The notes under the pieces are model-generated. The model was not told the DNA's origin. It saw nothing but the letters and a program-made list of their open reading frames with translations, and did no database searches. From Alphaproteobacteria bacterium (GTDB taxonomy: Bacteria; Pseudomonadota; Alphaproteobacteria; Micropepsales; Micropepsaceae), in contig CANHNJ010000009.1 in NCBI GenBank assembly GCA_947462105.1, positions 1 to 64,000 on the forward strand: a DNA stretch of 64,000 nt, in the 5' to 3' direction. The position numbers and the translations under genes were made by a program. Of the stretch, positions 7,668 to 17,744 are shown in pieces. Position 1 is the stretch's first letter. Every line of letters begins with the position of its first letter.

Positions 7668-8987
7668 TCAGGGTTCGGCTGCAACGCCCTCTTGAAACAG
7701 GATTTTTTTCAAGAATTTGTTCTGAAACCGGGAGCGATCCTGTGGTGCGATCCGCAAGGACAGGGTGACTTTTCCGGCCCTGTCCCGCCGTTCCAGCACC
7801 TGGGCATGGCGATGGGCGAAGGCCAGCGCCTCCCCGTCCCCGGCGTCCAGCTTCAGCGTTGCTGCGATGTTTCCACGCGTCACGGCGGTCTCCAAACCCG
7901 CCAGAAGCGCGGGAATTCCGCTGCCTGTCAGGGCCGACACGGCATAGGCCACGCCACGCCCGCTTTGCTCTTCCAGCCCCTGGCGCGGCCCCTGCTCCAA
8001 GAGGTCGGTCTTGTTCAGCACCTCGAGGATGGGCCGGTCTTCCGGCACCCCCAGCTCGGCCAGGATGGCCAGCACATCGGCCTTCTGGGCCGCGCTCTCG
8101 TCATGGGCGACGTCGCGGACATGGGCGATGACGTCGGCCTCCAGCACCTCCTCCAGCGTGGCGCGGAAGGCGGCAACCAGTTCGGTGGGCAGGTCGGCGA
8201 TGAAGCCCACCGTGTCCGACAGGATCACCCGCGTACCGCCGGGCAGCTTCAGGCCCCGCATGGTGGGATCGAGCGTGGCGAAAAGAAGATCCTGGGCCAG
8301 CACGTGCGAGTCGGTCAGCCGGTTGAAGAGCGTCGACTTGCCAGCATTGGTGTAGCCCACCAGCGCCACCACGGGGTACCGCACCTTTTTGCGCGCCTGG
8401 CGGCCCAGGCCGCGCGTGCGCTTGACCTGCTCCAGTTCTTTCTTGATGCGCACGATGCGCTCGGAGATCTGGCGGCGGTCACTTTCGATCTGGCTTTCGC
8501 CGGGACCGCCGAGAAAGCCAAAGCCGCCGCGCTGGCGTTCCAGATGGGTCCAGGATCGCACCAGCCTCGAGCGCTGATAGTTGAGATGCGCCAGCTCGAC
8601 CTGCAGCGTGCCTTCGCGGGTCTGGGCGCGTTCGCCGAAAATCTCGAGGATGAGCGCGGTGCGGTCGAGCACCTTAATGCCCCACGCTTTCTCCAGGTTG
8701 CGCTGCTGCACCGGTGTCAGTGCCGCGTTGACCATCACGATCTCGGGTTCGAGCAGCCTGGCCTGTGCGGCGATTTCCTCGACCTTGCCGGTGCCCAGCA
8801 AGGTCGCGGGCACGGGCCGCGCCAGGGGCGCGATGGCCGCCCAGACGACATCGAGGTGGATGGCAACGGTAAGGCCGACGGCTTCTTCCAGCCGCGCCTG
8901 CGCATCACGCAGGGAGCGGGCGCTGCGCGCCTTGGGCTCGACATGCACCACCAGCGCGGTGCGCTGTACAGACTTAGCTTTCGCCAA
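7668..8987 (-). CDS. hflX: Ribosome-associated GTPase HflX
   Basis: GTPase that binds the 50S subunit and rescues or splits stalled ribosomes, notably under heat stress. The N-terminal HflX domain is present (about residues 1-190, including the glycine-rich GGFGFLGGPGESQIE), followed by a coiled segment and the G domain. G1 is GYTNAGKSTLFN, G3 is DTVGFI, where the usual Asp-x-x-Gly reads DTVG, and G4 is NKTD. Length 439 aa is typical. The start lies 2 bp after the hfq stop, so the two are cotranscribed as in many proteobacteria. Confidence 0.96.
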   Translation of the reverse strand: MAKAKSVQRTALVVHVEPKARSARSLRDAQARLEEAVGLTVAIHLDVVWAAIAPLARPVPATLLGTGKVEEIAAQARLLEPEIVMVNAALTPVQQRNLEKAWGIKVLDRTALILEIFGERAQTREGTLQVELAHLNYQRSRLVRSWTHLERQRGGFGFLGGPGESQIESDRRQISERIVRIKKELEQVKRTRGLGRQARKKVRYPVVALVGYTNAGKSTLFNRLTDSHVLAQDLLFATLDPTMRGLKLPGGTRVILSDTVGFIADLPTELVAAFRATLEEVLEADVIAHVRDVAHDESAAQKADVLAILAELGVPEDRPILEVLNKTDLLEQGPRQGLEEQSGRGVAYAVSALTGSGIPALLAGLETAVTRGNIAATLKLDAGDGEALAFAHRHAQVLERRDRAGKVTLSLRIAPQDRSRFQNKFLKKILFQEGVAAEP

Positions 8988-8989
8988 TG

Positions 8990-9229
8990 TCAGGCGTCGC
9001 CCGGCTCGTCCTGAAGCTGGATCGGACCCAGCGGCATCACCGTCGAGATGGCGTGCTTGTAGACGAGCTGAGACTGGCCATCACGGCGCAGCAGGACGCT
9101 GAAATTATCAAACCAGGTGATATTACCCTGCAGTTTCACGCCATTGACCAGGAAGATGGTGACTGCGGACTTCGACTTGCGGACGGCGTTTAGAAACGTG
9201 TCCTGCAGATTCTGTTGTTTTTCGCTCAT
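8990..9229 (-). CDS. hfq: RNA chaperone Hfq
   Basis: Sm-like hexameric RNA chaperone that pairs small RNAs with mRNAs. The Sm1 region ([25 protein letters not shown]) and Sm2 motif (LVYKHAIST) are intact, including the proximal-face residues Gln near the N-terminus and the YKH signature. I prefer the ATG at 9229 ([10 protein letters not shown]), the usual N-terminus of the family; an in-frame ATG at 9241 adds four residues, and neither has a strong Shine-Dalgarno sequence. The product is 79 aa. It lies immediately upstream of hflX. Confidence 0.96.
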   Translation of the reverse strand: MSEKQQNLQDTFLNAVRKSKSAVTIFLVNGVKLQGNITWFDNFSVLLRRDGQSQLVYKHAISTVMPLGPIQLQDEPGDA

Positions 9230-9325
9230 GGGTTGGCCCATTTTTCGTGGCGTACGGAGATATACGCAGTCGCCAGCATACCGGATTGCTGCAATTGCGA
9301 AAGAGGGAAATGACGTTTACGGAAA

Positions 9326-10210
9326 CTAGTTTAGGCAACTTTTGAGGCCGCCATAGAGCGCCTGCAATCGCAGCGTGAGCGACCCCGGCCTGCCGTCCCC
9401 TATCTGCTTGCCATTGATCGCCAGCACCGGCACCGCCGCACCGGAGGCCGAGCTGATAAACGCCTCCCGCGCCGCCAGCGCCTCGGCCAGCGTGAATTTG
9501 CGCTCGGCCACGGCGATCTGTGCCTGTGCCGCTAGCGCCAGCATCACGCTGCGGGTTACGCCGGGCAGGATTTCGGGGCCCAGCGGATGGGTGACAACAT
9601 CACCGGCCGCCGTGACGATCCAGGCATTGGTGGCGCAGCCTTCGGTGATGAAACCATCCGGGTCCACCAGCCAGGCTTCGCCTGCGCCCGCGCGCTTGGC
9701 GGCGGTCTTGGCCAGCAGGTTGGGCAGGAGCTGTGTCGTCTTGATGTCGCGCCGGCCCCAGCGAATGTCCAGCTGGGTGACAACCGTGATGCCGCTGGCC
9801 AGCTTCTTCGCCGCAATGACAGGGTCGCTGCTGCGGGCCGTAACGATCAGGGTCGGCTTGATCTGTTCATCGGGAATGGGATGGTCGCGGGGAAAGGCGC
9901 CGCGCGTCACCTGCAGATAAAGGCGTCCATCGGCAAGGCGGTTGCGGCCCATGACCTCGCGCAGCACGAAACGCAGGGCCGTGCGCGACATCGGCATCGC
10001 CAGCTCCAGGGCCGTCAGCGAGTTTTCGAGGCGGACGAGATGCCCCTCTTCGTCCAGCGGCACGCCAGCCTGCACATAGACGACTTCGTAGATCGCATCC
10101 CCGAATTGCAGGCCGCGATCCTCGATATGCACGCCCGCCGCGCCATGCGGCAGGTAGCGGCCGTTGACATAGGCAACGCGGCCCGGCGGCTTTTTATGCG
10201 CCCATTTCAA
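9326..10210 (-). CDS. dat: D-amino-acid aminotransferase (class IV PLP enzyme)
   Basis: Fold-type IV PLP-dependent transaminase. It shows VNGRYLPHGAAGVHIEDRGLQFGDAIYEV at its start, typical of the D-alanine aminotransferase/BCAT/ADCL superfamily. The segment DIKTTQLLPNLLAK contains the likely PLP lysine, and EGCATNAWIV the phosphate-binding region. D-alanine aminotransferase is the best fit, given the position beside ntrX and hfq, where alphaproteobacteria commonly keep dat. Substrate discrimination from a branched-chain aminotransferase cannot be settled by eye. The start overlaps the ntrX stop (ATGA), so it is translated from the ntrYX transcript. Confidence 0.88.
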   Translation of the reverse strand: MKWAHKKPPGRVAYVNGRYLPHGAAGVHIEDRGLQFGDAIYEVVYVQAGVPLDEEGHLVRLENSLTALELAMPMSRTALRFVLREVMGRNRLADGRLYLQVTRGAFPRDHPIPDEQIKPTLIVTARSSDPVIAAKKLASGITVVTQLDIRWGRRDIKTTQLLPNLLAKTAAKRAGAGEAWLVDPDGFITEGCATNAWIVTAAGDVVTHPLGPEILPGVTRSVMLALAAQAQIAVAERKFTLAEALAAREAFISSASGAAVPVLAINGKQIGDGRPGSLTLRLQALYGGLKSCLN

Positions 10211-11604
10211 GCGTTGAAGCCTTGCGCCGAACCCACGCCCAGCGACTTGAGCTTGCGGTGCAGGGCCGAGCGTTCCATGCCGATAAAGGCGGCCGTGCGC
10301 GAGATGTTGCCGCCAAAGCGGTTGATCTGCGCCACCAGGTAATCGCGCTCGAAAATCTCGCGCGCCTCGCGCAGCGGCAGCGAGATCACCAGGTCGCCGG
10401 AACGGCGACTGCCGCCGGCGCCGCCGCCCAGATCGGTGGGCAGCAGGTCGGCGGTTACCGCCTCGGTCTCATCGCCCGCCAGGATCAGCAGGCGTTCCAC
10501 GATATTGCGAAGCTGGCGGATATTGCCCGGCCAGCCATGCGTCTGCAGCACCGCCATCGCATCGTCACCGATCTCGCGCATCGGCAGGCCCGATGCCGAC
10601 GACAGCCGCTTGAGGAAATGGTTCACCAGCAGGGGAATGTCGTCGCGCCGCTCGGCCAGCGAAGGCACCCGCACCGGCACCACGTTGAGGCGGTGATACA
10701 AGTCTTCGCGGAAACGGCCGGCCTCGGTCTCCGAGCGCAGGTCGCGGGTGGAAGAACAGACCACGCGCGCATCGACCTGCACGCGGGTCTGGCCGCCGAT
10801 GCGGGTGAAGGTCTGGTCGATCAGCACGCGCAAGATCTTGCCTTGCGTCTCCAGCGGCATGTCGGCGACTTCGTCAAGATAAAGCGTGCCGTTATGCGCC
10901 AGCTCGAACAGGCCGGTCTTGCGCGGGCCATCGCCATTCTCGGTGCCGAACAATTCGACCTCGATGCGATCCGGCTCCATCGTGGCGCAGTTGACGGCGA
11001 CGAAGGCGTTGCCGGCGCGGCGCGAATTGCCATGGATCAGGCGCGCCGCCACTTCCTTGCCCGATCCGGCCGGACCGGTGATCAGCACGCGGCTGTTGGT
11101 GGGCGCAATCTTGTCGATCAGCATGCGCAGCTGCGCGACACTGGTGGAATTGCCCACCATCTCGCCCTCGTCACCGGCCTTGAGCTTGAGTTCGCGGACT
11201 TCGCGCTTGAGCCGGGCGGCTTCCAGGGCGCGTTCGACCACATGCAGCAGGCGGGCGGACTTGAAGGGCTTCTCGATGAAATCGTAGGCGCCCTTCTTGA
11301 TCGAGGCCACCGCCGTTTCGATATTGCCGTGGCCGGAAATCATCACCACCGGCAATTCCGGATGCTCGCGCGTCAGCACGTCCAGGACCTCGATGCCATC
11401 CAGCTTCGAACCCTGCAGCCAGATGTCGAGAATGATGAGCTGGGGCCGGCGCGCCCGCACCGCCGTCAGCGCCGCCTCGCTGTCGCCGGCCACGCGCGTG
11501 GCATAGCCCTCGTCGGCCAGGATGCCGGAAATCAAATCGCGGATATCCTCTTCGTCATCGACGATGAGGATTTCAGACGCGATAAGCGAGCCGTTTTTGG
11601 CCAT
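10207..11604 (-). CDS. ntrX: Nitrogen response regulator NtrX
   Basis: Response regulator paired with NtrY, linked in alphaproteobacteria to nitrogen metabolism, redox and envelope control. Domains are an N-terminal receiver (phospho-acceptor Asp in LIILDIWLQG), an AAA+ sigma54-interaction-type core (Walker A GPAGSGKE, Walker B TLYLDEVADMP) and a C-terminal Fis-type helix-turn-helix (NRFGGNISRTAAFIGMER). The L1 loop that normally reads GAFTGA is replaced here by GTENGDGPRKTG, so sigma54 activation is unlikely; this is a known peculiarity of alphaproteobacterial NtrX. The start lies 32 bp inside the 3' end of ntrY, implying coupled translation. Confidence 0.95.
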   Translation of the reverse strand: MAKNGSLIASEILIVDDEEDIRDLISGILADEGYATRVAGDSEAALTAVRARRPQLIILDIWLQGSKLDGIEVLDVLTREHPELPVVMISGHGNIETAVASIKKGAYDFIEKPFKSARLLHVVERALEAARLKREVRELKLKAGDEGEMVGNSTSVAQLRMLIDKIAPTNSRVLITGPAGSGKEVAARLIHGNSRRAGNAFVAVNCATMEPDRIEVELFGTENGDGPRKTGLFELAHNGTLYLDEVADMPLETQGKILRVLIDQTFTRIGGQTRVQVDARVVCSSTRDLRSETEAGRFREDLYHRLNVVPVRVPSLAERRDDIPLLVNHFLKRLSSASGLPMREIGDDAMAVLQTHGWPGNIRQLRNIVERLLILAGDETEAVTADLLPTDLGGGAGGSRRSGDLVISLPLREAREIFERDYLVAQINRFGGNISRTAAFIGMERSALHRKLKSLGVGSAQGFNA

Positions 11605-13804
11605 TATCGTCCCTGCCTTTCATATTCTTCTGCATGAAGGGAAGCGTGAGCATGACTTGTGCGCCTTCCCCCTGTTCACTGTCGGTCAGCGCAATCTCGC
11701 CGCCGTGGTCTTCCATGATCTTGCGCACGATCGCCAGGCCGAGCCCCGTGCCCTTGGCGCGCGTGGTGACATAAGGCTCGGTCAGCCGGTGACGATGTTC
11801 CGGCGGCAGCCCGACGCCATTGTCGGTGATGCGATAGGCGAAGCTCGAACCATTGGACTCCACCGCGATGGTGATGCGGCCCGGCGTGTCGTCGCCCTTG
11901 GCAAGGCGGGCGGCGATGCCCTCGCCAGCATTCTTCAGCACGTTGGTCAGCGCCTGGCTTATCAGGCGGCCATCGCCCTCGAAATGCACCGGGTCCTTGG
12001 GCGCCTCGGTGGCGAAGGTGATGTCGGGATGGACGACGCGCTGCAGGAACACCGCCTGCTGCAGCAGTTCCTGCGCATTCTCCCGGCGCATCACCGGCGC
12101 GGGCATGCGGGCGAAAGACGAGAACTCGTCCACCATGCGGCCGATATCACCGACCTGGCGCACGATGGTGTCGGTGCACTGCGCGAACACCTCCGGGTCG
12201 GTGGTGATCTCGCTGGCATATTTGCGCTTGAGCCGCTCGGCGGAAAGCTGGATCGGGGTCAGCGGGTTCTTGATCTCGTGCGCGATGCGGCGGGCGACGT
12301 CGGCCCAGGCCGCCGTGCGCTGCGCCGAGACCAGGTCCGTGATGTCGTCGAACGTGACGACGAAGCCCTGTGCGTCGGTTTCGCCCGACACCTGCACCGA
12401 CAAGGTGCGGGTCTTGGCGCCGCGCCGGACCTGCACCTCGCCCGAGGCGCAGGCCCCCGGCTCCTCCATCGCCTTGCGGATCAGCGCCGCCAGTTCCGGC
12501 ATGCTTTCGGCATAGAAGCTGCCTTCCATGTCGTCAGGCGCGGCATCGAGCAGGCGTGCGGCGGCACGGTTCACCAGCGTGATGCTGCCGTCATGGTTCA
12601 CGCCGACCACGCCGGCGGAAACACCCGAAAGCACCGTCTCGGTAAAGCGGCGGCGCTGGTCGAGCAGGCGGTTGGCATCCACCAGCTCGGTACGCTGCGC
12701 CACCAGCTGCTGCGTCATGCGGTTGAAGGTCAGGCCCAGCGTGCCGATTTCGTCATCGTCGCGCTCCACCATCACCTGCGCTTCCAGGTCGCCTTCCGAA
12801 ACGCGCTCGGCGGCAAAAATCAGCGACGAAATCGGCCGCACCAGCAGGTTCGCGGCCCATAGCCCCGACCAGATCGCGCCCAGCAGCACCAGAAGCGAGA
12901 CCAGCGAATAGAGCGCGAAGAAGGCAAGCTGGACTTCCTGCCGGTTGCGGTCGAGCTGGTCATACTCGGTCACCGCCGCGCGATTGCTCAGGTAGTAGCC
13001 GAAAACCTTGGGATCGACGACGCGCACCACCTCGAGATAGGCATCGGTAAGCTTCTGCAGCTGCACCAGCGCCGTGATCAGGTCGGGCCGCGGATTGGCC
13101 ACGACCACGCTCTGTCGCGCCTGCGCAATATCAGAGCGGTTGGGCGGCGGCGGATCCTTGAAGGTTTGCACCGGCGGCGCCGTGCGGGACAGCGCCAGGC
13201 CGGTGCTGTCGAACAGATAGACGGCCTGCAGGCCCCGGCTGCGCGCCAGCGTGCCCAGCCGTGCAATGAAGAGGCCTTCGATCACCTGCTTGTTCTGGTC
13301 AAACAGGGTGGGATCGTTCTGGATGTTGTCGGCGATGTAGCGGATGTCCGCGAGGATCGCGGCCTGGTGCTCATCGACATAGACCTGGCTGACATTCACC
13401 GCGCTGCCCAGCGCCTGCTTGACCCGCTCCGAGAACCAGCTTTCCAGGCCAAGGTTGAGCGTGACCACGGCGAAGATCGCCACCAGGATCGCCGGCCCCA
13501 CCGCGATGGCGATGAACCAGGCCACCAGCCGGGCATGCAGGCGGGCGCCGGCCCGGCCGGAGCGGCGCTCGGTCCAGAGCTGGATCAGCCGCCAGGCGAT
13601 CAGGCCGACCAGCGCCAATACCAAAGTATAGTTCAGGGCCAGGAGCGCGATGACTTCGCCGCGCGACAGCGAGATCGGCGTCAGACCGCTCAGCACCGCG
13701 TAGGTGAAGCTACCCGTCAGGATCGCCAGAACGCCGACCCACAATGCCCAGCGTGAGGGGCGTGAGACCGACCGCATGGTGAGGCGCTGTCGTGTATCCG
13801 CCAT
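11573..13804 (-). CDS. ntrY: Sensor histidine kinase NtrY
   Basis: Membrane sensor kinase of the NtrYX system. Three N-terminal transmembrane helices (roughly residues 20-125) are followed by an extracytoplasmic sensing region, a fourth helix (LLVLLGAIWSGLWAANLLV), HAMP, a PAS domain (GVNHDGSITLVNRAA), HisKA with the phospho-acceptor in [15 protein letters not shown], and HATPase_c (N box NVLKNAGEGI, G1 DNGVGLPP, G2 GTGLGLAIV). Length 743 aa matches the family. A sigma70-like promoter lies just upstream (13840-13867), so ntrYX can be transcribed independently of ntrBC. Confidence 0.96.
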   Translation of the reverse strand: MADTRQRLTMRSVSRPSRWALWVGVLAILTGSFTYAVLSGLTPISLSRGEVIALLALNYTLVLALVGLIAWRLIQLWTERRSGRAGARLHARLVAWFIAIAVGPAILVAIFAVVTLNLGLESWFSERVKQALGSAVNVSQVYVDEHQAAILADIRYIADNIQNDPTLFDQNKQVIEGLFIARLGTLARSRGLQAVYLFDSTGLALSRTAPPVQTFKDPPPPNRSDIAQARQSVVVANPRPDLITALVQLQKLTDAYLEVVRVVDPKVFGYYLSNRAAVTEYDQLDRNRQEVQLAFFALYSLVSLLVLLGAIWSGLWAANLLVRPISSLIFAAERVSEGDLEAQVMVERDDDEIGTLGLTFNRMTQQLVAQRTELVDANRLLDQRRRFTETVLSGVSAGVVGVNHDGSITLVNRAAARLLDAAPDDMEGSFYAESMPELAALIRKAMEEPGACASGEVQVRRGAKTRTLSVQVSGETDAQGFVVTFDDITDLVSAQRTAAWADVARRIAHEIKNPLTPIQLSAERLKRKYASEITTDPEVFAQCTDTIVRQVGDIGRMVDEFSSFARMPAPVMRRENAQELLQQAVFLQRVVHPDITFATEAPKDPVHFEGDGRLISQALTNVLKNAGEGIAARLAKGDDTPGRITIAVESNGSSFAYRITDNGVGLPPEHRHRLTEPYVTTRAKGTGLGLAIVRKIMEDHGGEIALTDSEQGEGAQVMLTLPFMQKNMKGRDDNGQKRLAYRV

Positions 13805-13839
13805 CTGGGGAGTGAGCCGTTCCTAGTTGGAGCGGCGGG

Positions 13840-13867
13840 AGTGTACCCGAGACACGGACTGTTGCAA
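13840..13867 (-). promoter_or_regulatory. Putative sigma70-type promoter for ntrYX
   Basis: On the minus strand TTGCAA (13862-13867) is separated by 16 bp from TACACT (13840-13845), 36 bp before the ntrY start. It is the best -35/-10 pair in the ntrC-ntrY gap. The match is by eye only. Confidence 0.4.
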
Positions 13868-13924
13868 GAATGCTGCGATGCAATCTTACAACCTGCTTTG
13901 CCAAGGACTTGGCGGTTTCCGGGG

Positions 13925-15367
13925 CTATTCGCTGCGCAAGCCTTTTATTACTTCGAGGCCCAGGTCCTTGATCTTCTTGCGCAGGGTATTGCGGTTGAGG
14001 CCCAGCAGCTGGGCCGCCCGGATCTGGTTGCCGCGCGTCGCCGCCAGGCAGATCGAAATCAGCGGCCGTTCCACTTCCGCCAGTACGCATTCATAAACGC
14101 CGGCCGGCGGCAGCTTGTCGCCATGCGCCAGGAAGTACTGGGTCAGGTACTGCTCAACCGAGCCCGACAGCGATTGCGGTGCGCCATCCTCGTCGGCGCC
14201 GAGCGTGCGCACCGGCTCCTTCAGTTCCGCCGCGATGGCAGCGCCGGGAATGGCGTCGCCCGCATGAAGCACGGCCAGGCGGCGGATCAGATTCTCCAGC
14301 TCGCGCACATTGCCCGGCCAGCGATGGCGCCGGAGAATATCCAGGCCTTCATTGTCCAGCGACTTGTGCGGCAGGCCCTCTTCCTCGGCCTTGCGCAGGA
14401 AATGGCGCACCAGGTCGGGAATATCCTCGACGCGTTCGCGCAGCGGCGGCAGCCGCAGCGGCACCACGTTGAGGCGATAATAGAGGTCTTCGCGGAACAG
14501 GCCCTGCCCGATCAGCTGGCGCAGATCCTTGTTGGTGGCCGCGATGATGCGGACATCGGTCTTGATCGGCGTGCGCCCGCCCACCGTGGTGTATTCGCCC
14601 TGTTGCAGCACGCGCAGCAGCCGCGTCTGGGCTTCCAGCGGCATGTCGCCGATTTCGTCCAGGAACAGCGTGCCGCCTTCGGCCTGCTCGAAGCGGCCCA
14701 CGCCACGGTTGGTGGCGCCGGTGAAGGCGCCGCGTTCATGGCCGAACAATTCGCTTTCCACCAGCTCCTTGGGGATCGCCGCCATGTTGACGGCGACGAG
14801 GGTGCCATAGCGGCGCTTGCCATAGTCATGCAGCGCCTTGGCCACCAGTTCCTTGCCCGTGCCGCTCTCGCCCATGATCATCACGGTCAGGTCGGTCTGG
14901 GTCAGTCGCGCGATGGCGCGATAGATTTCCTGCATCGCCGGGCTGCGCCCGATCAGCGGCAGGCGATCGGAACCGGCATCGGCAGGCTGCTCGCGCCGCG
15001 AGCCCGGACTGGCCAGCGCCCGCTGCACCACCTGTATCAGCTCCTTCAGGTCGAAGGGCTTGGGCAGGTATTCAAACGCGCCGCGTTCCGCCGCCGTGAT
15101 CGCGGTCAGCAGCGTGTTCTGCGCGCTCATCACCAGGATCGGCAGCTCGGGCCGCATCTTCTTGATGCGGGGGATCAGGTCGAAGCCGCTTTCGTCGGGC
15201 AGAACCACGTCGGTGACGATCAGGTTGCCTTCGCCCGCCGAAACCATGCGCCACAGGCCTGCGGCGGTGCCGGTGGTGCGGACATCGTAGCCGGCGCGGC
15301 CCAGGGCCTGGTTGAGCACCGTGCGAATGGCGCTGTCGTCATCGCAGACGAGAATGGTCGCAGTCAT
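13925..15367 (-). CDS. ntrC: Nitrogen regulation response regulator NtrC (NR(I))
   Basis: Sigma54-dependent activator of nitrogen-limitation genes. Receiver domain with acidic pocket ([10 protein letters not shown]) and phospho-Asp in [18 protein letters not shown]+ core with Walker A GESGTGKE, an intact GAFTGA loop and Walker [13 protein letters not shown]-terminal Fis-type HTH ([21 protein letters not shown]). I chose the ATG at 15367, which overlaps the ntrB stop (ATGA) and gives 480 aa; the longer open frame would add 23 residues unlike the family. The intact GAFTGA contrasts with NtrX next door. Confidence 0.97.
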   Translation of the reverse strand: MTATILVCDDDSAIRTVLNQALGRAGYDVRTTGTAAGLWRMVSAGEGNLIVTDVVLPDESGFDLIPRIKKMRPELPILVMSAQNTLLTAITAAERGAFEYLPKPFDLKELIQVVQRALASPGSRREQPADAGSDRLPLIGRSPAMQEIYRAIARLTQTDLTVMIMGESGTGKELVAKALHDYGKRRYGTLVAVNMAAIPKELVESELFGHERGAFTGATNRGVGRFEQAEGGTLFLDEIGDMPLEAQTRLLRVLQQGEYTTVGGRTPIKTDVRIIAATNKDLRQLIGQGLFREDLYYRLNVVPLRLPPLRERVEDIPDLVRHFLRKAEEEGLPHKSLDNEGLDILRRHRWPGNVRELENLIRRLAVLHAGDAIPGAAIAAELKEPVRTLGADEDGAPQSLSGSVEQYLTQYFLAHGDKLPPAGVYECVLAEVERPLISICLAATRGNQIRAAQLLGLNRNTLRKKIKDLGLEVIKGLRSE

Positions 15368-16482
15368 CGGGCGGCCTCTGCCGTGGCTTTGGGAAGGAGA
15401 ACGCGGAAGATCGTGCGGCGCGGAACGCTGTCGCACTCGATCATGCCGCCATGGTCGTTGACGATCTTGGCCACCAGCGCCAGGCCAAGCCCGGAGCCGC
15501 GCGCCTTGGTGGTGACGAAGGGATCGAAAATATACGGCATGATGTCGGCCGGCACGCCGCTGCCATTGTCGCGCACCGTCACTTCCAGCGGCAGCGACAG
15601 GCGTTCGCCCGCCACCGCGGCGCCGAACTTGACGCCGGGGCGATAGCCGGTGGTCAGGGTGATTTCGCCGCCTGCTTCCGGCAGCGCGTCGGCAGCATTG
15701 CGCACGAGGTTGAGAAACACCTGGATCAACTGATCGCGGTCGCCCAGCACCGGCGGCAGCGAGGGATCGAAGCTTTCGATGATGGTGATGCCGCGCGCGA
15801 AACCCGATTCCGCCACCTTGCGCACCCGGTCCAGCACTTCATGGATATTGACGGGATGACGCGCGAAGCTGCGGGTATCGCCAAAGCTTTCCATGCGGTC
15901 GATCAGCGTGCGGATGCGGTCGCTTTCCGCGATGATGAGCTGGGTCATCTCGCGCTCGGAGGGTTCCAGCGCCTCTTCCAGCAGCTGGGCGGCGCCACGA
16001 ATGCCGGCCAGGGGATTCTTGATCTCGTGCGCCAGCACCGCCGCCATGCCGTGCATGGAGCGCACCGCGCCCCGCGCCACCATCTGGCGATCCATGCGCT
16101 GGGCCAGGCCACGCTCCTGCAGGGTGAGGATCACCGCGCCGTCGGGCTCCACCACCGGTGTCACCGTCACATCGGCGATGCGCTCGCCATTGCGCGGCGT
16201 GGACAGGTCGACATCGCGCTCGGCGGCGGTGGAATTGCGCTCGCGCGCCTGTTCGATCAGCTGCATCAAAGGGCTGTCGAAGGGAATCAGGTCTGCGAGT
16301 GACAGCTTCTTGAGCAGCACCACGCTGGTGTCGAAGAACTGCTCCGCCGCCGGATTGGCGAAAAGCACCTCCTGCACGGCCCCGATGACCAGCACCGGCA
16401 TGGGCAAGGCGCTGGCGATCGGACCTGCACTGGACAGGTCGATGACGGCGGCAGGGCCAGATTTGGAAGCGGGACGCGCCAT
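15364..16482 (-). CDS. ntrB: Nitrogen regulation sensor kinase NtrB (NR(II))
   Basis: Cytosolic PAS-containing histidine kinase/phosphatase that controls NtrC in response to PII. There is no transmembrane segment. A PAS domain covers about residues 20-125, HisKA contains [20 protein letters not shown] with the phospho-His, and HATPase_c has [19 protein letters not shown] and GSGLGLALV. Length is 372 aa. A perfect TATAAT lies on the minus strand at 16518-16523, 36 bp before the start, but no good -35 is seen. The dusB gene that precedes ntrB in many relatives is absent; the neighbour is the divergent ispDF. Confidence 0.96.
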   Translation of the reverse strand: MARPASKSGPAAVIDLSSAGPIASALPMPVLVIGAVQEVLFANPAAEQFFDTSVVLLKKLSLADLIPFDSPLMQLIEQARERNSTAAERDVDLSTPRNGERIADVTVTPVVEPDGAVILTLQERGLAQRMDRQMVARGAVRSMHGMAAVLAHEIKNPLAGIRGAAQLLEEALEPSEREMTQLIIAESDRIRTLIDRMESFGDTRSFARHPVNIHEVLDRVRKVAESGFARGITIIESFDPSLPPVLGDRDQLIQVFLNLVRNAADALPEAGGEITLTTGYRPGVKFGAAVAGERLSLPLEVTVRDNGSGVPADIMPYIFDPFVTTKARGSGLGLALVAKIVNDHGGMIECDSVPRRTIFRVLLPKATAEAAR

Positions 16483-16607
16483 TGCCTACTATTTAATCAC
16501 TTGAAACCGGTGGCGATATTATAGGCATCCCGCCCGAAGGCAACTTCAATATCGCGCCGCAGCAGGGGAAATGGTACCCAGCTTCCCTGAATTTCGCTGG
16601 AGTTCCA

Positions 16608-17744
16608 ATGCCTCGCTTTGCCGTCCTGATCGTGGCCGCCGGAAAGGGCGAACGGGCCGGTACCAGCCTGCCCAAGCAGTACGAGGCGCTGGCCGGCCAG
16701 CCCATGCTGCGGCGAACGGTGCAGGCCTTTGCGGGCCATCCGGTGCAGGTGGTGATCGGACCGGGCCAGGAGGCACTGGCGCGCGCGGCGCTGGCAGGGC
16801 TCGATCTGCCCGCCCCCGTCCCCGGCGGCGCCACAAGGCAGGAATCGGTGCGGCTGGGACTGGAGGCGCTGGGGCAGGATGCGCCCGACTTCGTATTGAT
16901 CCATGACGCCGCCCGCCCGCTGGTCTCAGCCAAGGTCATAGCCGCCGTGATCGCGGCGCTGGAAGGCGGCGCCGAGGGCGCCCTGCCGATGGTGGCCGCC
17001 GCCGACACGCTGCGCCGCAGGGATGCGCATGGGCACTTCACGCTGGTGTCGCGCGAAAATCTCTACCGGGCGCAGACGCCGCAAGGCTTCATCTATGCCA
17101 GGATCCTGGCGGCGCATCGCCAGCACGCCGCCACCGAGGTGACCGACGATGTGGCATTGGCCGAACTGGCGGGCATGACGGTGGCAATGGTCGAAGGCGA
17201 AGAAAAGAATATCAAGGTGACGCGCAAGGAGGATTTTGCTTTGGCCGAAACGCTGTTGGGCGCAACAGGCGATGTACGCACCGCCACGGGCTATGACGTG
17301 CACAAATTCACCGCCGGCGATCACATCTGGCTCTGTGGCCTGAAGCTGCCGCACAGCCACGGCCTGGAAGGCCATTCCGATGCCGATGTCGGGCTGCATG
17401 CCATTACCGACGCGCTGCTGGGCTGCATCGGCGAAGGCGATATCGGCATGCATTTCCCGCCCACCGACGAACGCTGGCGCGGCGCGGCAAGCTGGAAATT
17501 CCTCGACCACGCCGCATCGCTGGTGCGCGCCAAGGGCGGTGTCATCACCCATGTCGATGTCACGCTGATCTGCGAGCGGCCCAAGGTCGGCCCGCACCGC
17601 GACGCCATGAAGGCCAAGGTCGCGGAAATTCTCGGCCTGGAATTGTCGCGGGTCAGCGTCAAAGCCACCACCACCGAAGGCCTGGGCTTCACCGGCCGCC
17701 GCGAGGGCATCGCCGCCCAGGCCATCGCCACGGTCCGCCTCTGA
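16608..17744 (+). CDS. ispDF: Bifunctional IspD/IspF of the MEP isoprenoid pathway
   Basis: Fusion of 2-C-methyl-D-erythritol 4-phosphate cytidylyltransferase and 2-C-methyl-D-erythritol 2,4-cyclodiphosphate synthase. The N-terminal IspD half (about 1-215) begins [13 protein letters not shown], the nucleotide-binding loop, followed by PKQYEAL. The IspF half (about 220-378) has GYDVHKF with the metal-binding Asp-x-His, [26 protein letters not shown] and the C-terminal [19 protein letters not shown]. The fusion is typical of alphaproteobacteria and Campylobacterota. The gene is divergent from ntrB and its stop overlaps the pgpA start. Confidence 0.97.
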   Translation: MPRFAVLIVAAGKGERAGTSLPKQYEALAGQPMLRRTVQAFAGHPVQVVIGPGQEALARAALAGLDLPAPVPGGATRQESVRLGLEALGQDAPDFVLIHDAARPLVSAKVIAAVIAALEGGAEGALPMVAAADTLRRRDAHGHFTLVSRENLYRAQTPQGFIYARILAAHRQHAATEVTDDVALAELAGMTVAMVEGEEKNIKVTRKEDFALAETLLGATGDVRTATGYDVHKFTAGDHIWLCGLKLPHSHGLEGHSDADVGLHAITDALLGCIGEGDIGMHFPPTDERWRGAASWKFLDHAASLVRAKGGVITHVDVTLICERPKVGPHRDAMKAKVAEILGLELSRVSVKATTTEGLGFTGRREGIAAQAIATVRL

